Shown here: piece after piece, positions 11,784 to 22,142 of the stretch
Position numbering within the stretch: position 1 is the first letter of the stretch
Layout of the letters: each line of letters opens with the position of its first letter
DNA from: Siphonodentalium dalli
Taxonomy: Eukaryota > Mollusca > Scaphopoda > Gadilida > Siphonodentaliidae
DNA: 64,000 nt
NCBI GenBank assembly: GCA_032622095.1
Contig: CP136063.1
Coordinates: 39,656,106 to 39,720,105, forward strand
Reading direction: 5' to 3'
Program-made: the position numbers and the translations under genes
The notes under the pieces: model-generated
Told to the model about the DNA's origin: nothing
The model's input: only the letters and a program-made list of their open reading frames with translations
Databases searched by the model: none

Positions 11784-12077
11784 TTAAGCAATGATTTTAT
11801 AGAATCTTCTTACGTGTATTAGTCCATATTCACTTGAATAACACAGGTACCAGTCACTCCGTATATAATATTCCACTGAACGTTTCTCTGATATCGCTTC
11901 TTTAATGTCATCTAAGAATGAACTCATATTGTACCATTTATCTTGGTCCAAAGCAACGACATACTTGTCTGGAAATATTCCGTCATTAAATCTTCTTATA
12001 TGTATTTTTGTTTCACCTTTGAAGTCACTGACCTTTATGAATTTCTGGTTCCCAATTTGATGTTTATAGAGGTCCAT
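11784..12077 (-). CDS. PC4-like single-stranded DNA-binding protein, intact ORF
   Basis: The frame from the first ATG (12077) encodes 97 residues and is uninterrupted. Residues 5-50 carry the PC4/Sub1 fold signature: 'HQIGNQKFIKVSDFKGE' followed by 'IHIRRF', then 'VALDQDKWYNM' and an amphipathic helix. In PC4 this domain dimerises and binds single-stranded DNA, and relatives occur in DNA viruses and large mobile elements. About 40 extra C-terminal residues rich in aromatic amino acids are not part of the core. The gene lies 260 bp downstream of the broken polymerase on the same strand. I infer it belonged to the same element and would be an ssDNA-binding accessory. It is the only intact frame of the cluster. 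A host PC4 paralogue is the alternative. Confidence 0.65.
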   Translation of the reverse strand: MDLYKHQIGNQKFIKVSDFKGETKIHIRRFNDGIFPDKYVVALDQDKWYNMSSFLDDIKEAISEKRSVEYYIRSDWYLCYSSEYGLIHVRRFYKIIA

Positions 12078-12339
12078 GTTCCCCAAATGTTTTCGACTAA
12101 TGACACCCTTATTCAAACTAACTCCTAATTATATATAATATTAGCCAATCAAATCCCTTTATTTGGGATGTGTCATTTTTATAAAAATAGAATTTACCTG
12201 TTTTTAACATGTCGCATGTGAGTAATGTCTAAAAATATGCATCGAATCATACATACTTTAGCCAATCAAAGCACATATTTTCGTAACGTATTCGGACGTA
12301 TCTTTTTTTTTTAAATAGAAGTTACGGCATTGCGACGAA

Positions 12340-14100
12340 AAAAAATTTAAACATAACTTTTACAAGAGTTGCATGATTGCCCGTCGGTGCATGAGGGACA
12401 CAGGCCAGCTGGTTGATAATTTGAACACTGGTACGTCTTGTCCCGGCAGGCTTCGAAGTCGTAGAACATAAACAGTCGTGACTACCAACGATCCTATCTT
12501 TGCATTGATTACATTTCCAATCGTAACATCGATGCAGATCTTTATCCATGTCCCTATTTCCCACAGCCACAACTTTTAAACAAAAGGTACACTTCCAGTA
12601 CCGGTCACATAATGGTTTGTTACCGGTCTTGTGTTTTTCGAAACATTCCATTGAATTACACTTTTGGTGGCATTTTAGACAAGATAGTTGTCCATTTTCA
12701 ATTCAATCCTTGTCTTTACAAGTGAAACATATGTACTGGCATAGTTGTTTTTCTTTATCATTGTATGGAAATAAACATTTTACACACCAATATGATGAAT
12801 TGTGAAATCCGCTGGGACTGTTTATGACGTCGAAGTGATGATCATGTAGATATAAATATATGTTTTTGTCAAATGGATATCGTTCTTTCACTGAAGACGA
12901 CTCTTCATTCGGTACTTTTTTCATATTGGCGACCGCGACAATAGTTGCTCTGGCCATACACATGACATCATCATTCTTGATGGCAACCATAGATTTCTTT
13001 TTTAAAATGGAGGTTGGTCCGTCAAAAATTTGTCCATCTTTTCCACCATTAGGGGCTTTTATGGCCCCTTCTGTGACGATGAATGAGTGGTCCAAATTAA
13101 TATTTTTGTGTGATGTTAAAACGTTGGTGATATATATGTATTCCATAATTGTTTCTGGTGTTATATTTTTTCAATCTTTCAAACCAGTCGTGATTTCTCG
13201 GTCTAGTTGATCCGTTTGAATGGTGACAAGACCGAAATGATCATTATGTCCTCTGACACTCTGATCATAACGTCCCGGAACATAGCTAATAATTTGTTGT
13301 GTAAAACGATAAACTTTTTCCCCAAATTTAATGTCGTAGATGTTTTCGAACACACCTTGTTTGAATGTTTTAATGTCTCTTAAAGTCAAAGAATATGGCT
13401 TTTGGTTTACATGTGACAGTTGAGTAGAAGTTAATGGTTGAGTAGAAGTTGACGGTTGAGTAGAAACGGATGGTTGAGTAATAGTTGACGGTTGAGTAGA
13501 AGTGGATGGTGTTTCAAATGATGGTTCAGTTTCATTAATCTTGGGTTGTTCCGTGACGTCAGTCATAATGTCAAAGGGTTGAGTCGACTGAGTGACATCA
13601 GTCATTACGTCAAAGGGTTGAGTTGATGGAGTGACATCCGTTGCATCGGCTTGTGTGACATTATAATTGGTTCAGACGCTGGTGCATTAGAAGCCATTTG
13701 TCCTGCGCTGGTGATGGGTGATACCTGAATGAGTAGAGCCACTTGTTGCATAGGTATCATATACTGAGTTTGTTGTTGAGTAGGTATCATATACTGAGTT
13801 TGTTGTTGAGTAGGTACCATGTACTGAGTTTGTTGTTGAGTAGGTACCATATACTGAGTTTGTTGTTGAGTAGGTACCATCTACTGAGATTGTTGTTGAG
13901 TAGGTACCATATACTGAGTTTGTTGTTGAGTAGGTACCATATACTGCATTTGTTGGAAGGGTATGACAACATGTTGTTGCATCGGTTGTGTATAAAATAC
14001 TGGTTGAAATTATTGAGCTGTAGGTGGCACCGGTTGCTGATAGTTCACTATCGGCTGCTGCACATACTGCATACCTGTGGTAAATACATTGTAGGTTGAG
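12340..14100 (-). pseudogene. Protein-primed family B DNA polymerase, N-terminal remnant (Polinton/adintovirus type)
   Basis: This is the N-terminal third of a polymerase of the kind found in Polinton/Maverick elements and adintoviruses, where it replicates linear DNA from a terminal protein. Reading down the minus strand there is a Gln/Pro-rich region with 30-bp coding repeats (about 13741-14080), Ser/Thr/Gln-rich linkers, then a conserved 'RGHNDHFGLV' segment. After that come 'NDDVMCMARATIVAVA' (12950-13000) and 'IYLYLHDHHFDVI'. A run of CxxC/H zinc-binding motifs follows (12480-12780), then the first exonuclease motif, FYDFE, at about 12450. Breaks: in-frame stops at 13171-13173 and 12703-12705, further stops in the Q-rich part, a frame change near 13605, and another between the Cys cluster and FYDFE. 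After about 12340 the palm and all later motifs are missing, so it is inactive. Confidence 0.75.
13741..13975 (-). repeat. 30-bp coding tandem repeat (Q-rich decapeptide), about 8 copies
   Basis: The unit ggtaccatatactgagtttg-ttgttgagta (30 bp) repeats about 8 times. On the minus strand it encodes a ten-residue unit, TQQQTQYMVP or TQQQTQYMIP. The period is a multiple of three, unlike the minisatellite at 3.5 kb, which fits expansion while the polymerase frame was still coding. One copy carries a stop in this frame (about 13880). Confidence 0.9.
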
Positions 14101-14225
14101 GCTGTCGGCGCATCCTTTCCAGTTGAAGCAGTTGATTGTAAACCTCAACGTTGATGTATTTGATTAGAAATACAATACTTTTCTACTTTTTGATAACATC
14201 TCATAACTTTTAGATTAAATTATGA

Positions 14226-14549
14226 AGAAAGTATTTGATTATAAATATAAGATATGATTACCCATCCCTGATGGCTTTAGATTTGTGGCCGGAGAGTTTT
14301 CTTAATATTGCTTGGCGAATGTCGCTTGATGTTGCTAGCTTTCTTGGAACAGCCATTCCTGTCATTGCCATCTGGTCTTTGATTTGAAATTATTTAATTA
14401 TAAATATAAGATATGATTACCCATCCCTGATGGCTTTAGATTTGTGGCCGGAGAGTTTTCGTAATATTGCTTGGCGAATGTCGCTTGATGTTGCTAGCTT
14501 TCTTGAGCAGCCATTCCTGTCATTGCCATCTGGTCTTTGATTTTGCATT
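14226..14549 (-). repeat. 155-bp tandem duplication of an exon-like segment
   Basis: Two nearly identical copies (about 14232-14386 and 14391-14545) differ by a few substitutions and a 1-bp indel. On the minus strand the downstream copy (14232-14386) has an open frame containing 'MAVPRKLATSSDIRQAI' and ending in a stop a few bases before a 'gtaatcata' donor-like site. The upstream copy has a good acceptor (poly-T, ctcag, at 14550) but is put out of frame by the indel. This looks like a duplicated exon of an unidentified minus-strand gene. I do not recognise the peptide. Confidence 0.6.
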
Positions 14550-15372
14550 ATGAAAGCTGAGAAAAAAAAAACCAGATACTTTGACTGTAATATTATATTT
14601 TTGTCATATTGTCTGGAGATATATATATACTAAATATATATGTAGGAGAACACTTTGTGGGCACCAATTAATGGGCACAAAGGCACCCCAATTTTTTTTA
14701 TAAAAATACCTACCAACATAAAAGTTGTGCCTATTCCATGTATTATTATTTGCACTCCTACATGTATTGAGCATGTTGACACCAATTCATGTCGCTGATT
14801 GGTCAACATCAGGTCACGTGGACACCAACATGTTACCACAGCATGTGTCCATATAATGTGGATGCATGTTACAACTCGGGAGTGAGCTAGGCTCAAATGC
14901 TGGTTGGTTCTGGAAGGTTCGCAATCGCCTACATATTGTTGACAATGCTGATGTGACATATTATTTAACATTCCACTTTAGGTGAAAACATGCTGAATTC
15001 ACAAGCAACCCACAGGTCCCACACACTTTGACATACAGGAACCAAACGTATATTTCTTAAGAAAATGTCATATTTGTTATAATTGATAGATGGTAAACAA
15101 AATGCACTAACTATGATGTTGCACATGTACCAGGTTTTCAGTGCATTTGCACTTTTATTTTTTCATACATGCATGTGAACAACGGACAATATTCAGCCTA
15201 GGCCAAAATTAATAAATTGTTTGTTTGTCCACACCCCTACCCAAAATTTTTCAGGTGGGTAGGTAGGAATTTTATTTTTTTTTAAAGTTTCCCTTTTACT
15301 ATTTTTATAAAATTGGCAGTACTATTTTCATGTAGTCCTTGAAAGATTTTTAATCTGGACTAAACTTTTTAC
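14550..15372. other. Intron-like or intergenic; possible repeat at 14640-15000
   Basis: It contains a minus-strand open frame (14630-14971) rich in His/Thr/Cys with no recognisable domain. Words such as 'ttggtgtc...cacgtgac' also appear near 19740-19830, which suggests a shared interspersed element. The alignment is weak by eye. Confidence 0.3.
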
Positions 15373-15803
15373 CTGTGAATCATTTTGAACACATCCTCCG
15401 ATTTCTGTTCTGACTGTACAGTGAATTTGACGAACTTAAGTCCAGAATCGAACGCTGTTGCAACTGATATTTTGTCCTCAATATTCGCTTGAAACACGCC
15501 TGATAAGTCCCCGGCTTTTGAAGACAACTCGACTGACATATTTGGCTTTGACTTTGTCACATCTGTCAAACACATTTGAACTTGATGTTCTGGAGGGCAA
15601 ATACCTCGCAAACATTCCTCCCAGGTTTCATCAGAATTCACCTCACAGATTTTATTGTGAATTAAAGTCTTTTTCTGTGATGCTCCTGTGGCATTTCCGA
15701 TCTGAACAACCGTACAACATAACGTTTTCAGGTCTATTTTTATTTTTTTCGGTTCAGACTGGTTCAGACGCCATAATGGCTGCCGGGAGTGCTCGAATGT
15801 CAT
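15373..15803 (-). CDS. Probable first coding exon of an unidentified gene
   Basis: The frame is open from an ATG at 15803 to a clean splice donor (CACAG|gtaaaaag) at 15373, giving about 143 residues. The composition looks like real protein: a basic start 'EPKKIKIDLKTLCCTVVQIG', then 'DETWEECLRGICPPEHQV' and 'SSKAGDLSGVFQANIEDK'. I do not recognise the family. A second ATG at 15774 sits in a stronger start context (gccattATGGCG) but reads into a stop after six codons. A 10-bp direct duplication there ('tctgaaccag' then 'tctgaaccg') may have shifted the original frame. If so, either this allele is damaged or translation begins at 15803. Later exons would lie at lower coordinates. Confidence 0.5.
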
Positions 15804-15885
15804 TCGGAGCGAGACATTAAAATGCGGAATGAAAACTAACAACAAACCGGAACGAAACTATCCGGAACCGGAATTGGCAACAATT
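15804..15885 (-). promoter_or_regulatory. TATA-less promoter candidate with ETS-like motifs
   Basis: Directly upstream of the exon, on the minus strand, the sequence contains TTCCGGTTCCGG and TTCCGG again (about 15845-15875). These are tandem ETS-type CCGGAA sites, in a stretch richer in C and G than its surroundings. No TATA box is seen. The role is inferred from position and motif only. Confidence 0.4.
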
Positions 15886-17985
15886 TTTTTTTTTTTTAGT
15901 GATAACATAAAAGAATTTCCAGTCGGGCGTTAAATCGAGTCGGTCGGGGTGAGGACAAACAAATACCTGTTTAATTCTGGCTTTAGGTTTTTAAAATATC
16001 AGATAATAAAACTCACCAATAATGTTTTTAACCAACACCTGGTCAAGCATCTTTTATGTTTGTGGCAGCTAAGTATTCTTTGGTCCAAAACCTGGCGATA
16101 GCTAAGGGGTCTCCCCTCTTAGACATAACCAAGTTGAGTTCATCTGAATGAATGAAAACATCTCCCCCAATATTTCATTGTGTAAACAAAAAGAATATCC
16201 AAATTCACCATTGAATTGTTTCATATTTTGAAACGCTGGTCTAGCGATACCGTCGAAAACACATAAGAGAGGAAGAAATTCTGTTCTTCTTTCATTGCCA
16301 TTTTTTTTTTAGATAATACCTGGAGAATTGATTTGTTGTATCTCATTGATGAGTGGTTTCATGTTCTGCAGCTTGGTGAACCAAACCACAAAGAATGCAA
16401 TAGCATAAATTCTGTTGTTTGTTTGTTCTCGTTTACCTCATCTAAAATCATGCAGAACACAGGCCAGAATGAATTGTTGGACGAACTGAACACAGACGCA
16501 GCATCTGTTTGATGAATTCCGTGATTAATAATAATAATACTTATGATGCACCTATCCCCCCAAGGTGCCCTGTAAGCGCTTTATGCATGATATATATAAA
16601 TATACAGTACAACAAATGCGCATGAAGAAATAATCTATGGATATGTAGACAATCAGTTATTAGTCAATGTTAAGTGTCGTCTGAAGAAATAAATTTTCAG
16701 TTTGACGTCTGAGCAAACAGGATTTCCGTAATTCCTTTGGAAGAGAGTTCAATATGTCAGGACAGGTTGCAGAGAAATATGTCACCAACAGTCACTAGAT
16801 TTATGTTTTAACTCATTTCACTCGAACAAACATAAATGATTTGTAGAATAACAACTACTAATTATATAAACAGTTTTAATCTAGAAAATCAGGTTAACGA
16901 TTTGCTTCACATAAACTTTGCACATCATATACATATATATAGGGGTTAACGATTTGCTTCACATGAACTGTGCACAAGATATACATTGATATCATTAAAT
17001 CATCACAAAAGACCTGTCATATTGTAAACATGTATCATGCAATGAAAAAACAATTTGCAGTCTATATTCTCGTATGTATTGATGATCAACTTTTTCAAAA
17101 GCCAATATAATCGAATAATTATCTATGTTACAAACCATGCACATAAGAAGCTAAACATAGAATGAGCGCTAAAATCTTGTTTGCGTTCAAACACACTTTA
17201 GAACAATCGAGAAACTTGTGCTGAATCAAGTCAATATCAATCAATGCTTATCACGCGTGAACTACTATCGCCAATCACCCAGATATCGCCAATCACCCAG
17301 ATATGCCCCATCGATTTAACCCCCGTCGATCTAATATGTTCCATTAACACCATACTCTCCAAATAATTCTTCGTTGAACTTCAATAAAGTAATTGGTACA
17401 TTGAGGACAGAGGAAAGAGGCTGATTTCTGTTTTTATAACTTTCCATCTCAAATACTATTGGTTCATTCGGTATCATGATCTGAAAGTAATGGGTCTGTC
17501 TTCACGAATATAATTTACATATACGGCCTTTTATTCATAATGGCAAACAGATTTGCTTGCACCTTCTGGCAATGATCGTATTGGGTTTTCATGTGTACAT
17601 GTACATGTATTTGCTATCAATAGCTTTCTTAACAACATTCATACATAATACCCGGTTGAAAGGGACTGACCCCATGCAATGAAGTTTACCTACATGTAGT
17701 TATGGCCTCCGTCGGGGGCTGGAGGTGTGACTTGCGTTGATAGTCAATGGATCATTCGTTAATTCCTGCCATGTGGAGTAAGCTATTGAGTATTGTTTTT
17801 AGGCACGGGAAGTAAATATGCGATGTTCAATTCTAAATCCTATTAAAACACGGTCTCCAGATCCCTTTCATATGATTAATTTGGATAAAATATGTCGGGG
17901 TTGGGTATTTAGGCCTAAGTTGCTTTGTTGAAATAAAAGTTTGATGTGTTGTGGAATAATACTGCATTAACACATGCGAAACTAA
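15886..17985. other. No gene seen; minor repeats
   Basis: At 16525-16590 the words 'aataataataatac...aaggtgccctgtaagcgcttta' resemble a widespread animal retroposon end. At about 16890-16920 and 16945-16975 a 30-bp block (ggttaacgatttgcttcaca) is directly repeated. 'cgccaatcacccagatat' is repeated at 17269-17305. Confidence 0.4.
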
Positions 17986-17989
17986 CCTG

Positions 17990-18130
17990 TATTTCTGATT
18001 GGCCCTGGCACTCAAAGAGTTAGTGATGCGGACCGGACCACCTTGGGTGGTCCAGTCCAGTCCGGTCCAGGCCATTTCGGTCCTGTCCGGTACACATGCC
18101 TGGACCGGTCCAAAACGGTTCAGTCCACCT
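17990..18130. repeat. GGACC/GGTCC-rich low-complexity segment
   Basis: The words ggaccgg, ggtcc and ccagtcc alternate in both orientations for about 110 bp, producing a self-complementary GC-rich island in AT-rich DNA. The flanking 'ggcactcaaagagtta' at 18008 resembles the end of the piggyBac-like MITE at 4322. Confidence 0.6.
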
Positions 18131-19939
18131 ATAATAGGCTATATGCTAATGAATTCTGTTTTCTCAAAGTGTTTACTCTGTACAGTACAAACTATAAGGT
18201 TACTGAGTTCAGTGCATTGCAATGAGTCCATATATGTTAAAACTTACATTGTTTGCCGATTGTATGCATCATTAGTCCAGTGCATTTATGGTTTTACCCA
18301 GAACTAATTGCAACAGAATTTTTTTTTGCTGGAATTGGTACATATACCCTCCGTAAACAACATACTAAAAATCGGCAAAAATCGGAAAAAGGGAAATTAG
18401 TGAATTCGTGGAAAAAAAATTGGGAAAATTTGGTCAAATCATCAATATATGGATTTTCATGAATGTATATAAAACATTCAAATTTACAAGTCCTACAAAT
18501 ATCATGCCTATTTTGTCGACCACATTTTCCTGAATCCAGAACTGGAAACCATTCCCAGATTCCTTAAGTATTTTTCGAGTTGTGTGCTTTCAAAAACGCG
18601 AGTTTACCTGATTTTGGGGCCTTAATTTCGCAGAATGAGCCAAATTCCGTATTTTGTGGTTAATTATTTAAAAAACTAGTGCCAAATTAATGACTTGTTC
18701 ACTGTTTTAGTAATTTCCTCACTAGATTAAACACAAAATATGATTAATATGTGCATCTATGAATAAGGAGAATAAAATATTCTCAAACAAAATGTGTGTT
18801 CCATTGTATGGACTTAGCCAAATTTGCCTTGACATGTCGTTTGTGAATTGCATGTGTCAGACTTATAATAGACGTAAAGTTTTTGAACTTTTGAAAACAA
18901 AAATAACATGGGTTTTTTCTGGATGGAGATTGGACGCTCACTAAAATTGGCGCATCATTGACTAAAAATCATAACCTGGTAAAAAAAAAAGATGCTGCTA
19001 CGCTACAATTATTGGTTATAAAGGACAAGTTTCTTCTTGACTTAATGTGGGGCTGAGGTGACAAATTTAAAATTTTAATAACCACCTCACAAAAATTATA
19101 GTTCTTTGGAGCTATGGTATACATGTAGATCTTTGTACGATCTCTCACCAAACCGTTTTATCAGTCATAATAGCATGGAAAAATGAGAATAATTGAGATA
19201 TTATAAATGTGTTGATTTTATTTATTTTATAACCAAATATTTATTTCAAGTGAATATACGAGATTTGCATTCACCAGTAATCGCCAATCGGTATGTCAAA
19301 ACCTTTCTCTATATCCCCAAATTGGCAAATGACACGGAACATCACCAACACGGAAACAGAACTTGGATTTAGGCAGCCATAGTATGTAATAGTTAGTTTA
19401 AAGTTACATCCCATTGAGTGCATGCCGCCAAATATCAAATTTCTGGACAATCAAACCAAGTGGCACGCACCGACTTGATTGACACATTTGCTGTGTTTTT
19501 ACTAGTATCGCGTTAGCCTTGTGGTTGGGTCAAACTGGACGTGGTTTCTTTGCTTTGTCTAGCATTTCATATGTACAATGCCATGAGCATTGGTTGTCAA
19601 CTACGAAAGTCATGGTCAGATTTAGTGTACAGTACCCCTTTAACTCGGGATGTTTCCAACTATGAGAGTCGATGCATATAATTCATTTTCAAAAATGATA
19701 GCGCCTTTTGAATATAATGGTTGTATATTTACACTCACACATGCATTCGCGTTGTGGAACATGAATGCAGGACGTTGGTTGGTCGAAATTACGTCACATG
19801 ACGTCGCGCGCTGACACCAACTTGCATCCATTTTAGTGTAGATGCAACTTGCACCAAGACACGAGAACATTGGAAATGGGCACCTACTAATAATGCCCTT
19901 CTAATCTGCCAGTTGACTCGGCTGAGTGTAAATATAAGT
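18131..19939. other. No gene seen
   Basis: Non-coding, AT-rich. The open frames are short and lack domains. Confidence 0.5.
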
Positions 19940-20092
19940 AATGGATGTTGATTTTGTTGCGTTCTACATGTATAGAGTATGGATGCAAGTTGGTCTGACA
20001 TTTTTATGTGTGGAACGCTTTTGCATTCCACACAAAATGTCAGACCAACTTGCATCCATACTCTATGGAACGCAAGCAAATCAACATCCATT
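19940..20092. mobile_element. Near-perfect hairpin, ~73-bp arms
   Basis: The left arm begins aatggatgttgattttgttg and the right arm is its reverse complement, with only a few mismatches and a loop of a few bases around 'cgcttttgcat'. It includes 'gtatggatgcaagttggtct' in both arms. The structure suggests a MITE or a recent inverted duplication; a small-RNA precursor is the alternative. Confidence 0.75.
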
Positions 20093-20471
20093 TCTTAAGC
20101 AAATACCACTTTGAGGAAGATTATTCATTGTAATTCAATTGAATATTTGTCACTAAAAACAAGCCTTCTGATTGGCCGAGAGCGGCTAACATTCGTTTTC
20201 GATTCACCGACATCGGCCGCTTCAGCGTGCATCAAATCTGAATGTGGCGCGGTACAATTTCATCGGCGCAGAACGGAGTAGCGAAACGAGCCAACCCGCC
20301 CCACAGGAAATGGTTACGGAGCAGTGTTCCAAGTAACGCAATGAACAAACCCAATGATTTGTGCACGGTGACAACGGCGAAATGAAAGTCTCGATTCGTG
20401 TCATGAAAATGACTAAATGATACTTTTTATAAAGTTTTTTTGGCAAATTCCTTGCTAGATTGAATTACAAT

Positions 20472-20605
20472 GGAGATAAACATACCCTGTTTCGTTGTAC
20501 ATTCTGGGATTCGAGCATGAAAACAGTTTGTGAACTCCCCGGCTTGTGAACTGTTTTCATGCTCGAATCCCAGAATGTACAACGAAACTGGGTATGTTTA
20601 TCTCC
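20472..20605. repeat. Perfect long hairpin, ~57-bp arms, 20-nt loop
   Basis: The arms ggagataaacataccctgtt... and ...gggtatgtttatctcc pair along their whole length with one mismatch, around a short loop rich in 'gtgaactccccggcttgtg'. No flanking duplication is evident. Confidence 0.8.
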
Positions 20606-22090
20606 TAAATGTGTCGTCTGCCACTTTGGGGATATAGAGAAACTCACTGAGAAAGTAAACTAAAAAAAGAAATAGAATCTATGTGAAGAAGTTGCTGTAG
20701 AAATTTTATAATAAAGAAACTTTCCACAGAAGATGACGCCTAAGTTAAATTATCTAAGTACCTCTGGCTACTATTTACATTTTTTGAAAATTAGGGAAAT
20801 CATTCCGGCATCTAAATTCTAATTACATAATTTATTATTTGAACATACCGGTAGCCTCAGACCATATTTTACATCTTTTTAAATTTTGGACAGCCTGTGG
20901 GGACTATTTACATATTTAAAAATATGGACAGGGTTTTGAAGGCAATCTCACACGATTTCCCCGTCGAGTAAATTCTGGGCTGAAGTTTGCCGCCAACCTC
21001 CAAGCCCTCCCACCGTACCAGTGTTTTTTCCGATAGTGTTTTTAAAACGTGTCTCTCTGTTGTGTCATTCTTTTGGTGTGTCCGTTATTTAGTAAAGGTA
21101 ATATTTTACTAAATAACGGGAATGTTACAAAGAGTTACATTTCTTTGAAAAACTCAAGACATTGGGCGACGACGCGAAAGTCGTATGATATTGTCATTTA
21201 TGTCAATATGTGAATAGCCACCCTAGGCTGTCCAACTAGTGACCAGAGATCATTCCAAATTAAAAAAAAGTATGTAAATAGTTGCTATTTTAAAAATGCT
21301 GTGCACGAAAATTGGTGACCTGTTCACAACAACAAACCACTATTACAATTTACAGAGAGATGCTGACAAATGTGAGCAAATGGGGTATAAGAATACTTAC
21401 AATAGTATTAAATAGAATAATAGTTCCTTGTTATGAATATTGTGAAAAAAGGCAATGATAAATCAAATGAATTGAGTTGTTTGCAGTGAAAAGTTCACAC
21501 GAGGACCGGAACTGAGAAAGCGAAAGTGATTGTTGCTACCGGTATTTACTTCCAATGCGTTTCCACAGGTCGTCAGAATTAAATCGGGGAAATTACCATC
21601 GGAACTCACACAAATGACACATGATTCCAAAACATATTCATTCCCAAGAATCAATAGGATTTTGGGAGATCAAGTGCATCTCACGCTCATGCCACGACAT
21701 TAAACCACAATATTAAATCATAAAATCTTCCAAGAGTAAAGAATCCCATTCAATGTTAACAATTTAGAATCACGTGATCGCCAATTGCGCTAAATATAGT
21801 TTCGATATTCCTGCGCCATGAATGAAAACATTCAGATCACAAATCATCGCTAGTGAATTTATTTTCTGCACAATATTTTCGTCATTATAGAGCATATCGC
21901 GTTTTTGATCGTGTTTCCACAATGTTGGATGGTTGGGACAACAGCTAGCATATAATTCTAATATATTGAATTAAATCTCTTAAATGAATCCCATCCATAT
22001 GATTGTATTATAATTTATATTGTCGAAATTATTTATGTCCTAGCACAGTAGCAGGGAAGTCGGTAGTCGATATTGGGTAACATGGACCCA
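20606..22090. other. No gene seen
   Basis: AT-rich non-coding sequence; no supported features. Confidence 0.5.
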
Positions 22091-22100
22091 AACTGCGTTC

Positions 22101-22142
22101 CAACCACCCCCCCCCCACCCTCCCCCCCCCCCCCCCCCCCCC
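22101..22142. repeat. Poly-C tract
   Basis: About 40 bases, almost all C, interrupted by single A and T. The complementary strand would be a long G run able to form quadruplex DNA. Its true length is uncertain because homopolymers assemble badly. Confidence 0.9.

Noticed and set aside
13743-14099. 118-codon plus-strand frame of Leu/Ser repeats
   Set aside because: It is the antisense of the Gln-rich coding repeat of the polymerase remnant.
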